Shown here in pieces: positions 23,856-32,085 of a stretch of 35,897 nucleotides of DNA. The stretch spans positions 1 to 35,897 of the forward strand of contig JARBTN010000008.1 of NCBI GenBank assembly GCA_029240195.1, written 5' to 3'. The notes under the pieces were generated by a model, which was not told the DNA's origin, searched no databases, and saw only the letters and a program-made list of their open reading frames with translations. The stretch is from Chlamydiales bacterium (GTDB lineage: Bacteria > Chlamydiota > Chlamydiia > Chlamydiales > JARBTN01). Within the stretch, counting starts at the first letter, position 1. Each line of letters begins with the position of its first letter. A program made the translations under genes and the position numbers.

Positions 23856-24476
23856 CTACAGTTTTTCTATCTCGGGAGCCTGCCGGCGAAACCGCCTGAT
23901 GCCAAAGATGAGGGCAGCCAGCAAGCAAATGGCAAGTGCTATGGAGCTGCCGATGCCAAAGTACTCGGCCAATACTTCATAATTTTGGCCAAAGCGGTAA
24001 GCTAAGTAGAAGATAAAGAAGCTCGACAAAAAACAAGAGATGCCGTCGCTGATCAAGAATTTGCCAAAGTGCATGCGGCTCATTCCCGCTGCGACAAAAA
24101 GAGCATTGCGAATGCCAAACGGAATGAAGCGCCCAATGAATAGGGTCATCACCCCATATTTGGCATAGAATTCTTTGATTTTTGCCAAGAGCTTGAGCGA
24201 GAAAAAGCGTTGAAACCAGCGTGAATCGTGCACGCGGCTGCCCAAATAGCGGCCCAGCCAATAGGCCTCCCAATCGGAGAGGTAGCTTCCCAAAAAGACA
24301 AAAATAAAAAGGACAAGCCCGTATTCCGCCGAAGTTTGGCTGGCCAAAGCGCCGCCGACGATGATCAACAAGTCCTCGCTCACCGGCAGACAGCACCCTG
24401 TCAACAGCAGCAGAAAAAATAAAATCCAATGGGCATATTGGAGATTCTCCACTAAATAGAGAGTGAGCTGCTCCAT
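23856..24476 (-). CDS. DedA-family membrane protein
   Basis: DedA (SNARE-associated/VTT) proteins are inner-membrane proteins, some of which flip undecaprenyl phosphate or phosphatidylethanolamine. The 206 residues show the N-terminal CCLPVSEDLLIIVGG re-entrant motif (about 28-42), SDWEAYWLGRYLG (67-79), and the diagnostic GRFIPFGIRN (115-124) with its essential arginines, plus four or five hydrophobic segments and an Arg-rich C-terminus. It is divergent from the phosphatidyltransferase gene 200 bp upstream, and both act on membrane lipids. The exact substrate cannot be read from sequence. Confidence 0.9.
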   Translation of the reverse strand: MEQLTLYLVENLQYAHWILFFLLLLTGCCLPVSEDLLIIVGGALASQTSAEYGLVLFIFVFLGSYLSDWEAYWLGRYLGSRVHDSRWFQRFFSLKLLAKIKEFYAKYGVMTLFIGRFIPFGIRNALFVAAGMSRMHFGKFLISDGISCFLSSFFIFYLAYRFGQNYEVLAEYFGIGSSIALAICLLAALIFGIRRFRRQAPEIEKL

Positions 24477-24755
24477 CTTTCACCGATTATGTTTGGTCGC
24501 ATGGTTAGTATCTCTAAAGCTGTAACATCTTTTCTATAAGTTTGCAATCGAGTCGAAACGCTTTTTTAGGGCCGAAGGGAAGATAAAAGGAAAGAAAAGG
24601 CTTGTCCGGCAAGCCCCGCTCAAGAGAGGATAGGTGAATAAGATAAAGCACTATTTATTAATCGTCAATGAGAGGTTGTGCTTAAAAAAGCCCCGCGCCC
24701 TACAAAACAGGTGAACTATAAGAAAAAAAGGGGTACACTGAAGTTTAAAAAAAAC

Positions 24756-25328
24756 ATGTCCTCTATGTTCCACCTAATCTCACAATTTTTTGATCCTCCT
24801 GCCGGAGAAAGAGAATCCCGTTCTCTTTTCAATTTACCAAATATGCTATCTTTGTCGCGAGGCGGGCTGGCCTTTCTCTTACTCATCGATGACTCTTTAG
24901 TGCGCACTCTGGCCATTTTAATGGCGATGCTCTCCGATGGGCTCGATGGCTATTTGGCTCGCAAGCTCAATCAAAGAAGCGCCTTCGGCGCTTTCCTCGA
25001 TCCTTTGATGGACAAATTTTTTGCCGCCTTCGCCCTCTGCATTTTCTTAGAGGAAAAGCGGTTAAATTTATGGCAGGCAGCGACGCTTCTCTGCCGTGAT
25101 TTTTCCGTTCTGGCCTTCGGCTTATTCTTGCTAGCCTCTAAAAAATGGAAAATCTTTCGCTTTCAATCGCTGTGGATGGGCAAATTGACCACCTTTTTGC
25201 AGTTCATCGTCTTAATGGGGATTGTCAACCATGTGCAATTTCCCGATTTCTTTTTTGAGCTCTTTATCCTTTTGGGCATCTTAGCCTTTATTGAGCTCAG
25301 CGTCTTTCGCTTGCCTCGCCCCATCTAA
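24756..25328 (+). CDS. pgsA: CDP-alcohol phosphatidyltransferase (PgsA type)
   Basis: This family transfers a phosphatidyl group from CDP-diacylglycerol to an alcohol; PgsA makes phosphatidylglycerol phosphate. The full motif D-G-x2-A-R-x8-G-x3-D-x3-D is present at residues 64-86 (DGYLAR...GAFLDPLMD), within several membrane helices. NLPNMLSLSR at about 27-36 is the usual N-terminal opening. The open frame extends 26 codons upstream to a GTG (24678) through a Lys-rich stretch with a poor ribosome site, so I prefer the ATG at 24756, although it also lacks a good one. Substrate is inferred from synteny with C. trachomatis pgsA (CT496), which also neighbours npt2. Confidence 0.85.
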   Translation: MSSMFHLISQFFDPPAGERESRSLFNLPNMLSLSRGGLAFLLLIDDSLVRTLAILMAMLSDGLDGYLARKLNQRSAFGAFLDPLMDKFFAAFALCIFLEEKRLNLWQAATLLCRDFSVLAFGLFLLASKKWKIFRFQSLWMGKLTTFLQFIVLMGIVNHVQFPDFFFELFILLGILAFIELSVFRLPRPI

Positions 25329-26076
25329 AGCCCTCTTGCAGCTCCAAGTGATTGAGCTTAAATACAAATTAAAATCCTTGAAAATTATCAATGACTTGTT
25401 TAGTCTCTTTGGCAAAGATTGGCGCTCCTCCTTAAGTCCAATGAGATTGAAAAGAGGTGGCTTTTAGATTTCAACTTGTTGGATTCAATTAAAAGCTGTA
25501 TAATGTTGGTTCAGTTCGCAATTTGAAGCCCTAGTAGAAAAAATAAAAGCCAGCCATCCTTTCATCTTTTAAGGCTTAAGCCACAAGCTTAAGTTTTAGG
25601 CGAGCGAGTTTTAGCCTATTCTATAGAAACAGTGAAGGGGCCTTAAGACCTCTTCTGAAAAAGCGTTGTTAAGATTTGCAGATGCTAAATCAAGAACAAA
25701 ATAGCTGTCTTTACGGGACTTCATCGAGAAATTTCAGCGCGCGATCGTTGATCCGCCTCGATTCCAGTGTATGCCGTGTTCTCCCTTTCCTTTCCTATTC
25801 CAAATTCCCATTTCAGTCCCTGCGCTTTCCTTCTTTTCTAGCAAAGTTGCAGCTTAAAATTTTCAACGTCAAAGCAATGACCCAATCAGATCACGATTCA
25901 CACGGGGGCCTTTAGAAATTGAAGCGCTGATGATAGGCGTTAAGAAAAACCCAAAAGGGTGAAATTTAGATGTCAGAGGGGAAAAGCTCCTCGAGGTGAA
26001 GACTCTAAAATCGTTAGATTTAAATGAGCTCTTGTAGAGCGTATGAATAAGCGTTTCACTTAACATAAGGCGTTCA
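25329..26076 (+). other. 748-base gap before the npt pair
   Basis: This is the longest gene-free stretch in the window. It holds a strong promoter (25476-25504), after which about 560 nt would be transcribed before the first npt ATG. GGCTTAAGCC and a repeated CTTAAG (about 25570-25595) could form small hairpins. A 79-codon open frame at 25676-25915 has no ribosome site and no recognisable protein character, so I do not call it. The region may be a long regulated leader, a small-RNA locus or the remains of a lost gene. Confidence 0.5.
25476..25504 (+). promoter_or_regulatory. Strong housekeeping-type promoter
   Basis: TTGTTG (25476-25481) and a perfect TATAAT (25499-25504) are spaced by exactly 17 nt. 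This is one of the best matches in the window, yet the next gene starts 572 nt downstream of the -10. Confidence 0.7.
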
Positions 26077-27639
26077 ATGTCTTCCAAAACAACAACAGAG
26101 TTTAGCCGGTGGCGCACCTTTTTTTGGCCGGTGCATCGCCATGAGTTAAAAAAACTGCTGCCCATGTTGCTTATTTTCTTTTTGATCTCTTTTAACTATA
26201 ATGTGTTAAGAACAATGAAGGACACTGTGCTTATTACAGCCAAGTCCTCCGGTGCCGAAGTCATCCCTTTCATCAAAGTTTGGGTGATGTTTCCCATGTC
26301 AGTGCTCATGACTTATGCCTTCACTCATTTATGCAATCGCATGTCTAGAGAGAGGGTCTTTTACTATATGATCTCCTTCTTTCTCGCCTACTTCTTCGTC
26401 TTTACTTTCATACTCTATCCCGTCCGCGACCAAATCCACCCCCACGCCTTAGCCGATCAAATGCAAGGCATCCTTCCCTTGGGGCTCAAAGGGCTCATCG
26501 CCATGTTTCGCTATTGGACATTCACCAGCTTCTATGTCATGAGTGAACTTTGGGGCAATATCGTTCTCTTCCTCCTCTTTTGGGGGTTTGCCAATGAAAT
26601 CACCAAAATCGATGAGGCAAAGCGCTTCTATGGTCTCTTTGGCATTGGCGCTAACTTCTCTGGAATTGCAGCCGGCCAAATCTCGATTTTGATCTGCCAG
26701 CACAATATCAAGCTAGGCGACAATGCCTGGTCTTATTCGATGAATACCCTGATCTCCCTCATCCTAGTCTCTGGCCTGCTCACTATGGCCCTCTTCCGCT
26801 GGATGAATCAAAATATCTCCAAAGAAAATGCAGCCGCTCCTGTCGACCCCGCTAAACAAAAAGAAAAAGAGCTGTACCAAAAACAGTCGCTGCGCGAAAA
26901 TATCGGCTATGTGACACGCTCTAAATACCTGATTTGCATTGCCACCATCGTCTTGACCTACAACTTGGTCATCAATTTGGTGGAAGTGCTCTGGAAGCAC
27001 GAAGTGCGCGAGCTCTACCCCGATCCAAATGCCTACAACACCTACATGAATCAGGTGACCACTGTCATCGGCATCATCTCGACTTTCACAGCGCTCTTTG
27101 TCTCTGGCAATGTCATCCGCCTCTTTGGCTGGACCTTCAGCGCCATGATCAGCCCCATCATCTTGTTGATTACCAGCATCGGCTTTTTCTCCTTTTTCTT
27201 CTTGAAGGGAAGCGAGGCGACGTCTGTGCTAGGCTGGTCTCCTCTTGCCCTCGTCGTCTTCTTCGGCTCGCTGCAAAATTGTTTGAGCCGGGCTAGCAAA
27301 TACACCGTTTTTGATGCCACAAAAGAGCTCTCATTCATCCCCTTGAGCTCCGAGTCCCGCATCCGCGGCAAGACCATCATCGATGGCGTCTGCACAAGGC
27401 TTGGCAAAAGCGGCGGTTCGATCATCCATCAGAGTTTGCTGCTGACCTTTTCGACAGTCACCGCTAGCGCTCCCTACGTTGCCTTCTTCTTGCTTTCTGC
27501 AATTGTTGGCTGGATTTTTGCAGTCCGCTCCCTAGGCCGCCAATTCAATGAAATCACGCAGACAGGCCTTTCTCAAGCTCCGGTCCAAAGCGAGCCCAAG
27601 CGTGCGGATAGCCCAACGCCCGCTCTCGCAAGAGGCTAG
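26077..27639 (+). CDS. npt1: Nucleotide transporter, ATP/ADP translocase family, copy 1
   Basis: Members exchange host ATP for bacterial ADP or import other nucleotides across the inner membrane of intracellular bacteria and plastids. The 520 residues have about 11-12 hydrophobic segments and the conserved charged residues: Lys48 in LRTMKDTVLITA, Glu157 in YVMSELWG, Glu303 in NLVEVLWK, and Lys416 in FDATKELSFIPL, corresponding to residues shown to matter in plant NTT1. AAGG lies 7 nt before the ATG. It is the first of two tandem paralogues; an intrinsic terminator follows. Whether it is the ATP/ADP exchanger or a net importer of other nucleotides cannot be told from sequence; the symbol denotes family only. 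Confidence 0.93.
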   Translation: MSSKTTTEFSRWRTFFWPVHRHELKKLLPMLLIFFLISFNYNVLRTMKDTVLITAKSSGAEVIPFIKVWVMFPMSVLMTYAFTHLCNRMSRERVFYYMISFFLAYFFVFTFILYPVRDQIHPHALADQMQGILPLGLKGLIAMFRYWTFTSFYVMSELWGNIVLFLLFWGFANEITKIDEAKRFYGLFGIGANFSGIAAGQISILICQHNIKLGDNAWSYSMNTLISLILVSGLLTMALFRWMNQNISKENAAAPVDPAKQKEKELYQKQSLRENIGYVTRSKYLICIATIVLTYNLVINLVEVLWKHEVRELYPDPNAYNTYMNQVTTVIGIISTFTALFVSGNVIRLFGWTFSAMISPIILLITSIGFFSFFFLKGSEATSVLGWSPLALVVFFGSLQNCLSRASKYTVFDATKELSFIPLSSESRIRGKTIIDGVCTRLGKSGGSIIHQSLLLTFSTVTASAPYVAFFLLSAIVGWIFAVRSLGRQFNEITQTGLSQAPVQSEPKRADSPTPALARG

Positions 27640-27667
27640 CCTCCGGCGTCCTACTTGTTAAAGAGAC

Positions 27668-27710
27668 TTTAATCGCCTTAGCCCATCCGGCCAAGGCGAT
27701 TAAATCTTTT
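27668..27710 (+). terminator. Intrinsic terminator after the first npt
   Basis: TTTAATCGCCTT (27668-27679) pairs perfectly with AAGGCGATTAAA (27693-27704), followed by TCTTTT. It starts 28 nt after the stop, so the two npt genes are probably expressed separately. Confidence 0.8.
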
Positions 27711-27729
27711 ATTTAATCGTCATTTTTTA

Positions 27730-27735
27730 TATAAT
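27730..27735 (+). promoter_or_regulatory. -10 box of the second npt
   Basis: TATAAT lies about 100 nt before the chosen start; the -35 region (TTTTAT, 17 nt upstream) is poor. It overlaps the upstream in-frame ATG at 27734, which therefore cannot be the start. Confidence 0.5.
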
Positions 27736-27838
27736 GTATTTGTTATTTTATAAAAAAATGATATTAAAGAATTCTTTCTTTTCTGTTGTAGAAGAGGGAG
27801 CCCAAAAAATGAAACGTCCCTTTTATGAGGAGGAATCA

Positions 27839-29359
27839 ATGAAAACCGATGCATCCGAATTTGGGTGGTTTCGCTCCTGCTTTTTTCCTATCCATCGCAG
27901 CGAATTGAGCCGCTTAATCCCGATGTTTATCATGCTCTTTTTGATTGCGGTCAACCAAAGCATCTTGCGCAATTTAAAAGATACCATTGTCATCACCGCA
28001 AAATCCTCCGGAGCGGAAGTCATCCCCTTCATCAAAGTTTGGGTGATGATGCCAATGGCCATCTTATTCACGATCATCTATGCTTACTGCGCAACTCGAA
28101 TTGGGCAAAAGAAGGTTTTCTTCGGATTTATCATCTTCTTTATCTCCTATTTTTTTCTCTTTGGCTTTGTCTTCTATCCAGCAAGAGATGCGCTGCATCC
28201 CCATCAGATTGCTGATTGGCTGCAAGAAATTCTCCCTGCTGGGTTTCAAGGCTTCATCGCCATGTTCCGCAACTGGACATTCACCATTTTTTACGCCATG
28301 TGCGAGCTGTGGGGCAGTACTGTCTTGACCGTCCTCTTCTGGGGCTTTGCCAACGAAATCACCTCGATCAAACAAGCGCCCAGGTTCTACACCGTGCTCG
28401 GCATCGCCGGCAACCTCGCCGCCATGGTCGCCGGAACAGTCGCTAGCGCCCTATCAAAAAACCAGTACAGCGAGTCATTGCCCTATGGCCACGACGCTTG
28501 GGAACAGACCCTGATGAGCTTGCTCCTCTTTGTCTTTATCTCCGGAGTCCTCACCCTCATCCTATTCCAATGGATGACCACGCAGACCCATTTTAGAGAA
28601 TATCACGAGAAAAACGCCTCTCAGATCAAGCTCAAGAAAAAGAAGATGCCGCTCAAAGAGAGCTTTGCTTTCTTGCTCAAGTCTAAATACCTGCTCTGCA
28701 TTGCCATCATCGTCATCGGCTATAACCTAAGCATTAACTTGGCCGAAGTGATGTGGAAAGATCAGCTCAAAGAAGTTTATCGCAACCCCATGGAGTATAA
28801 CGCCTACACCAGCAATTTGCTGATCTACCTAGGCATCAGCTCCACCTTGGCAGCCATCTGCCTGCCGATGATCATCAATGCCTTCGGCTGGACCGTAACT
28901 GCTTTGATTGCTCCCTTGACCATGCTCGTCACAAGTGCCTTTTTCTTTGCCGCAATGCTATTTAAAGACTCTTCGGCGCCCTTTTTCCTAGACGTATTCG
29001 GCATGACCCCCGTCATGGCCGCCGTCTCTTTTGGCGCCATTCAAAACTGCATGAGCAAAGCTGCCAAATACTCGGCCTTTGATGCCACCAAAGAAATGGC
29101 CTTTATCCCCTTAGACCCCGAGTGGCGCCTCAAAGGTAAAGCGGCTATCGACGGCGTCGGATCTCGCATCGGTAAGTCAGGCGGCTCTTTCATCTATCAA
29201 GCGCTGATCATGGCAGTCAATTCTATCTCCCAATGCGCACCCTACATCGCCGTGATCCTCTTTGTGGTCATCATCGGCTGGCTCATCGCTGTCGTCTCTC
29301 TTGGCCGCCAGTTCAATGAGGCCTATCAAAAAGAAAAGGGGCAGCCTTCCATCGGCTAG
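27839..29359 (+). CDS. npt2: Nucleotide transporter, ATP/ADP translocase family, copy 2
   Basis: This is a second member of the NTT/Tlc family, 506 residues from the ATG at 27839, which has AGGAGG 5 nt upstream; the open frame reaches 35 codons further but through the promoter. It shares long identical stretches with the upstream copy (AKSSGAEVIPFIKVWVM; LLFWGFANEIT with small changes; GKSGGS) and the same charged signature residues (LRNLKDTIVITA, MCELWG, NLAEVMWK, FDATKEMAFIPL). The central loop differs and is Lys-rich. It arose by duplication of, or shares ancestry with, copy 1. In related Chlamydiae, paralogues split between ATP/ADP exchange and nucleotide import; which this is remains open. 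Confidence 0.92.
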   Translation: MKTDASEFGWFRSCFFPIHRSELSRLIPMFIMLFLIAVNQSILRNLKDTIVITAKSSGAEVIPFIKVWVMMPMAILFTIIYAYCATRIGQKKVFFGFIIFFISYFFLFGFVFYPARDALHPHQIADWLQEILPAGFQGFIAMFRNWTFTIFYAMCELWGSTVLTVLFWGFANEITSIKQAPRFYTVLGIAGNLAAMVAGTVASALSKNQYSESLPYGHDAWEQTLMSLLLFVFISGVLTLILFQWMTTQTHFREYHEKNASQIKLKKKKMPLKESFAFLLKSKYLLCIAIIVIGYNLSINLAEVMWKDQLKEVYRNPMEYNAYTSNLLIYLGISSTLAAICLPMIINAFGWTVTALIAPLTMLVTSAFFFAAMLFKDSSAPFFLDVFGMTPVMAAVSFGAIQNCMSKAAKYSAFDATKEMAFIPLDPEWRLKGKAAIDGVGSRIGKSGGSFIYQALIMAVNSISQCAPYIAVILFVVIIGWLIAVVSLGRQFNEAYQKEKGQPSIG

Positions 29360-29382
29360 GCTTAACGGATCGTTTTAGATGA

Positions 29383-29449
29383 TTTTTGGAGGTGGGGCTT
29401 TGCCCCTCCTCCAAGCCTCCTCCTCACCAAAGGTCTAGCCCTTTGGAAT
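29383..29449 (-). repeat. Double-hairpin intergenic repeat, copy 2
   Basis: This is the reverse-complement orientation of copy 1: TTTTTGGAGG, then GGGGCTTTGCCCC, then a CACCAAAGG...CCTTTGG hairpin. It lies 24 nt after the stop of the second npt, with the G-rich hairpin facing the stop. Confidence 0.85.
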
Positions 29450-29465
29450 CCCTTTTATCAAAAAC

Positions 29466-29515
29466 AAAAGGCTCTGAAACCATGGACTTAAAAGCCCAAG
29501 GTTTCAGAGCCTTTT
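29466..29515. terminator. Perfect 16-bp stem terminator
   Basis: AAAAGGCTCTGAAACC (29466-29481) pairs perfectly with GGTTTCAGAGCCTTTT (29500-29515) around an 18-nt loop. Tails of A and T on the two sides let it serve both npt2 and argS transcription. Confidence 0.85.
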
Positions 29516-29539
29516 GGCTGTCCATGCTAGATCAAAAAA

Positions 29540-29590
29540 AAACCCCGGTAAAGGCTTTTGGCCTCTGGCCAATAGTCTTTACCGGGGTTT
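29540..29590. terminator. Nested bidirectional terminator
   Basis: AAACCCCGGTAAAG (29540-29553) pairs perfectly with CTTTACCGGGGTTT (29577-29590). The loop holds a second perfect stem TTGGCC/GGCCAA (29558-29572). A-rich and T-rich flanks fit termination of argS on the minus strand as well as of npt2. Confidence 0.8.
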
Positions 29591-29603
29591 CTTTGTAAAC
29601 GGG

Positions 29604-29675
29604 ATTCCAAAGGGGCCTTGGCTCCTTTGGTGGGAGGGGGGTCTAAGGGGGGAGGGCAAGGACCTTCCCCTTTTC
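29604..29675 (+). repeat. Double-hairpin intergenic repeat, copy 3
   Basis: ATTCCAAAGG...CCTTTGG hairpin, TGGGAGGGGGG, then a G-rich/C-rich pair ending CTTCCCCTTTTC. It ends next to the argS stop with the same orientation relative to that gene as copy 1 has to rsmD. Confidence 0.8.
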
Positions 29676-29676
29676 T

Positions 29677-31395
29677 TTACATCCGTTCGACGGTTTGCAC
29701 GCCGAGGAGGTTGAGCCCCAGTTTAAGGGTGCGGGAGACTAGCGCGGTGAGGGCCAGACGCCCTTCCTCTTCCGGCGTCCCTTCAACGCGGCAGTCGCGG
29801 AAGAAGGCGTGGAATTTTTCGGCTAGGGCATAGAGGTAGTCGGTGAGGCGGTTGGGCAGCAGCTCTTTGGCGACGGCACTCAGGACATCGGGGAATTGCA
29901 ACAGCTTCAGTGCCAAGGCCTCTTCGGTGGGGTGCGAGAGGGAAATTTGCTCGGGCAAAGCAGCCTTGCCGCTCTTGCGCTGAATGCTCAGCGAGCGCAC
30001 ATAGGCGTAGAGGAGAAAGATAGCTGTATTGCCTTCAAAGCGCAGCATCCTCTCATAGCTGAAGACGTAGTCGCCTTGTCGGTTGCAGCTGAGGTCGGCG
30101 TATTTAATGGCGCCGATGGCCAATGTCTTGGCGAGCAAATGCGCCTCTTTTTCAGCCATCTCGGGATGGCGCTCTTTGACAATATTTAGGGCGTGTTCGA
30201 TGCCTGCATTCAGCAAGTCAATTAAGCGCTCTGTGTCGCCGCTGCGGGTCTTAAATTTCTTGCCATCGGGACCGAGCACAAGCCCAAAGGGGACGTGGTT
30301 GACCGTGACCAACTCTGGATTGAGGTAGCCGGCCAACTGCCCCGCTTGGAAAATCATCTGAAAATGGGTCTCTTGCCCGGCATCGGTGACGTAGATGATG
30401 CGCTCGGCTTTTTCCTGCTCGATGCGGTGCCTTAAAGCGGCAAGGTCTGTCGAAGCGTAGTTGTAGCCGCCATCGCTCTTTTGAATGATGAGGGGGAGGG
30501 GCTCGCCCTCTCGATTTTGAAAACCGGGCAAGAAGACACATTTGGCACCCTCGCTGAGAGTGACCAAACCTTTAGATTCGAAGTCGGCGACGACTTCTTT
30601 GAGATAGGGGTTGTAATAGGACTCGCCCCGCTCTTCAAGCTGCACATCGAGCAGATCGTAGATCTCTTGGTAGGCTTTTCGTGAGATGTCGCAGATGACT
30701 TGCCAGGCTTGGAGCGCCTCGGGATCCCCCCCTTGTAAGAGCACCACTTCTGATTGCGCTTTTCTTTTAAACTCAGGGCTTTCGTCAAACTCTTTTTTGG
30801 ACTGGCGGTACCAGCCCACCAGATCGGTGAGGGTCGTCTCTGCTTTGAGCAGCTGATTTTTTTTGATGTAGGCGATCAGCATGCCAAAAGAGGTGCCCCA
30901 GTCGCCGATGTGGTTCAGGCGCAGCACATCGCAGCCAAGAAAAGAAAGGACGCGGCTCAGCGCATCGCCGATGATGGTGGAGCGCAGGTGACCGACATGC
31001 ATCTCTTTGGCTGTATTTGGCGAAGAAAAATCGACGATGACTTTTTTCTGAGAAAGGGTGTCGATGGAGAGCCGCTCGGAGGCGTAGGCCTGTTGCAGGC
31101 CTGCTAACAGGTGACTTTTGCTGATCCATAAGTTGATGAAGCCGGGCCCCTTCACTTCGACTTGACCTAAGAGGGGAGAGGCGCTTAAGGCCAGCGCCAC
31201 TTGAGATGCGATCTCTTTGGGGCTTTTGCCCAGCCGCTTGGCTAGTTTCAGCGCCTCGTTGCACTGGTAGTGGCCAAATTCCTCTCGAGTTGCCAGGGTC
31301 AACTCGGGGCTAAAAGAGTCGCCTTGCAACTCTTTGAAGACTGTTTCAAAGGCCTCTTTCAAAGTGCGCTGCAACGTATTCATTAAAGAGTGCAT
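29677..31395 (-). CDS. argS: Arginyl-tRNA synthetase
   Basis: ArgS charges tRNA-Arg with arginine. From the chosen start HVGH at 133-136 (in AKEMHVGHLRSTIIGDAL) is the class I HIGH motif, and GPDGKKFKTRSGD carries the degenerate KMSK loop typical of ArgRS. The N-terminal additional domain and a C-terminal DALR anticodon-binding domain (from ALKLLQFPDVLSA) are present; 572 residues is normal. I chose the ATG at 31395 because GAGGA lies 6 nt upstream; the open frame runs 15 codons further without support. It is followed by a repeat copy and two bidirectional terminators. Confidence 0.97.
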   Translation of the reverse strand: MHSLMNTLQRTLKEAFETVFKELQGDSFSPELTLATREEFGHYQCNEALKLAKRLGKSPKEIASQVALALSASPLLGQVEVKGPGFINLWISKSHLLAGLQQAYASERLSIDTLSQKKVIVDFSSPNTAKEMHVGHLRSTIIGDALSRVLSFLGCDVLRLNHIGDWGTSFGMLIAYIKKNQLLKAETTLTDLVGWYRQSKKEFDESPEFKRKAQSEVVLLQGGDPEALQAWQVICDISRKAYQEIYDLLDVQLEERGESYYNPYLKEVVADFESKGLVTLSEGAKCVFLPGFQNREGEPLPLIIQKSDGGYNYASTDLAALRHRIEQEKAERIIYVTDAGQETHFQMIFQAGQLAGYLNPELVTVNHVPFGLVLGPDGKKFKTRSGDTERLIDLLNAGIEHALNIVKERHPEMAEKEAHLLAKTLAIGAIKYADLSCNRQGDYVFSYERMLRFEGNTAIFLLYAYVRSLSIQRKSGKAALPEQISLSHPTEEALALKLLQFPDVLSAVAKELLPNRLTDYLYALAEKFHAFFRDCRVEGTPEEEGRLALTALVSRTLKLGLNLLGVQTVERM

Positions 31396-31476
31396 GTCTT
31401 TCCTCGTCTCAAGAAATCTAAAAGGGGAGATTATAGACAACAGCTCTGTTTGTTTGCCACTATTTACACGGGGGCT

Positions 31477-31845
31477 CTATTCGATGTTGAGAGTTGTGTA
31501 GCGAGGCTTCATCGTTTTTTTGTACAGTTTGTAGTTGCCGAGGAGGGGAAAGACGTATTTGAGGAATGTCTTGCCCGATTTTTTAGCAATTTGTAAGTGA
31601 CCCTCCCCTTTTTTGTAGATAGAAAGTGCTGTTTTGCGGCGCGCTAGCTTGCCTTTCTCTGACTTAGAGAGGTGGGGGTCGCTTGGGTCAGCTTGAGTTT
31701 GGGAAAAGATGAGGATGGCCGTCGCCGCTACTTTTTGGGCGAGGCCCCATATCGTATGCATTGTAGCTTTTGCCAGGTGGTAACAGGCGTAGATTTGAGC
31801 TCCGGCAAAAGCGCCTACGGTCTTGGCTATATCAGTAGTTCTCAT
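31477..31845 (-). CDS. Hypothetical small basic protein
   Basis: No family is recognised. From the ATG at 31845 (AAGGGA 6 nt upstream) it has 122 residues. A weakly hydrophobic helical stretch at about 8-50 rich in Ala (GAFAGAQIYACYHLAKA, KVAATAILIFS) is followed by a strongly basic C-terminal half (KSEKGKLARRKTALSIYKKG). The composition suggests a membrane-associated or nucleic-acid-binding protein, but neither is shown. It lies 81 nt upstream of argS in the same direction. A TATATAA-rich segment right before it could be its -10 box. Confidence 0.55.
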   Translation of the reverse strand: MRTTDIAKTVGAFAGAQIYACYHLAKATMHTIWGLAQKVAATAILIFSQTQADPSDPHLSKSEKGKLARRKTALSIYKKGEGHLQIAKKSGKTFLKYVFPLLGNYKLYKKTMKPRYTTLNIE

Positions 31846-32085
31846 GTTGTTCCCTTTTTTATATATAATGTGGCACAAGTAATAAATATTAAGTTATTTG
31901 TTGTTTAATTGCTATTATTTTGATTCAAAATTTGGAGGTGAGCTGGCTTTAATTCTTTAGGAACGACCCTTTTTGGGGGCGGCTTGTCAAAAATGACCTT
32001 GCTTATTATTGCTTTACAATGTAGTGTTGTTCATTCAGTTAATAGATTACGATCCATTTAATACGTAAGTCGCTTAGGGGTAGCA

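Noticed and set aside
25676..25915. 79-codon plus-strand open frame in the gap before the npt genes
   Set aside because: It has no ribosome-binding site and no protein-like composition or recognisable motif. I treat it as chance within a leader or spacer.
27734..27838. Upstream extension of the second npt gene to an ATG at 27734
   Set aside because: That ATG overlaps the TATAAT box, and the ATG at 27839 has AGGAGG at ideal spacing.
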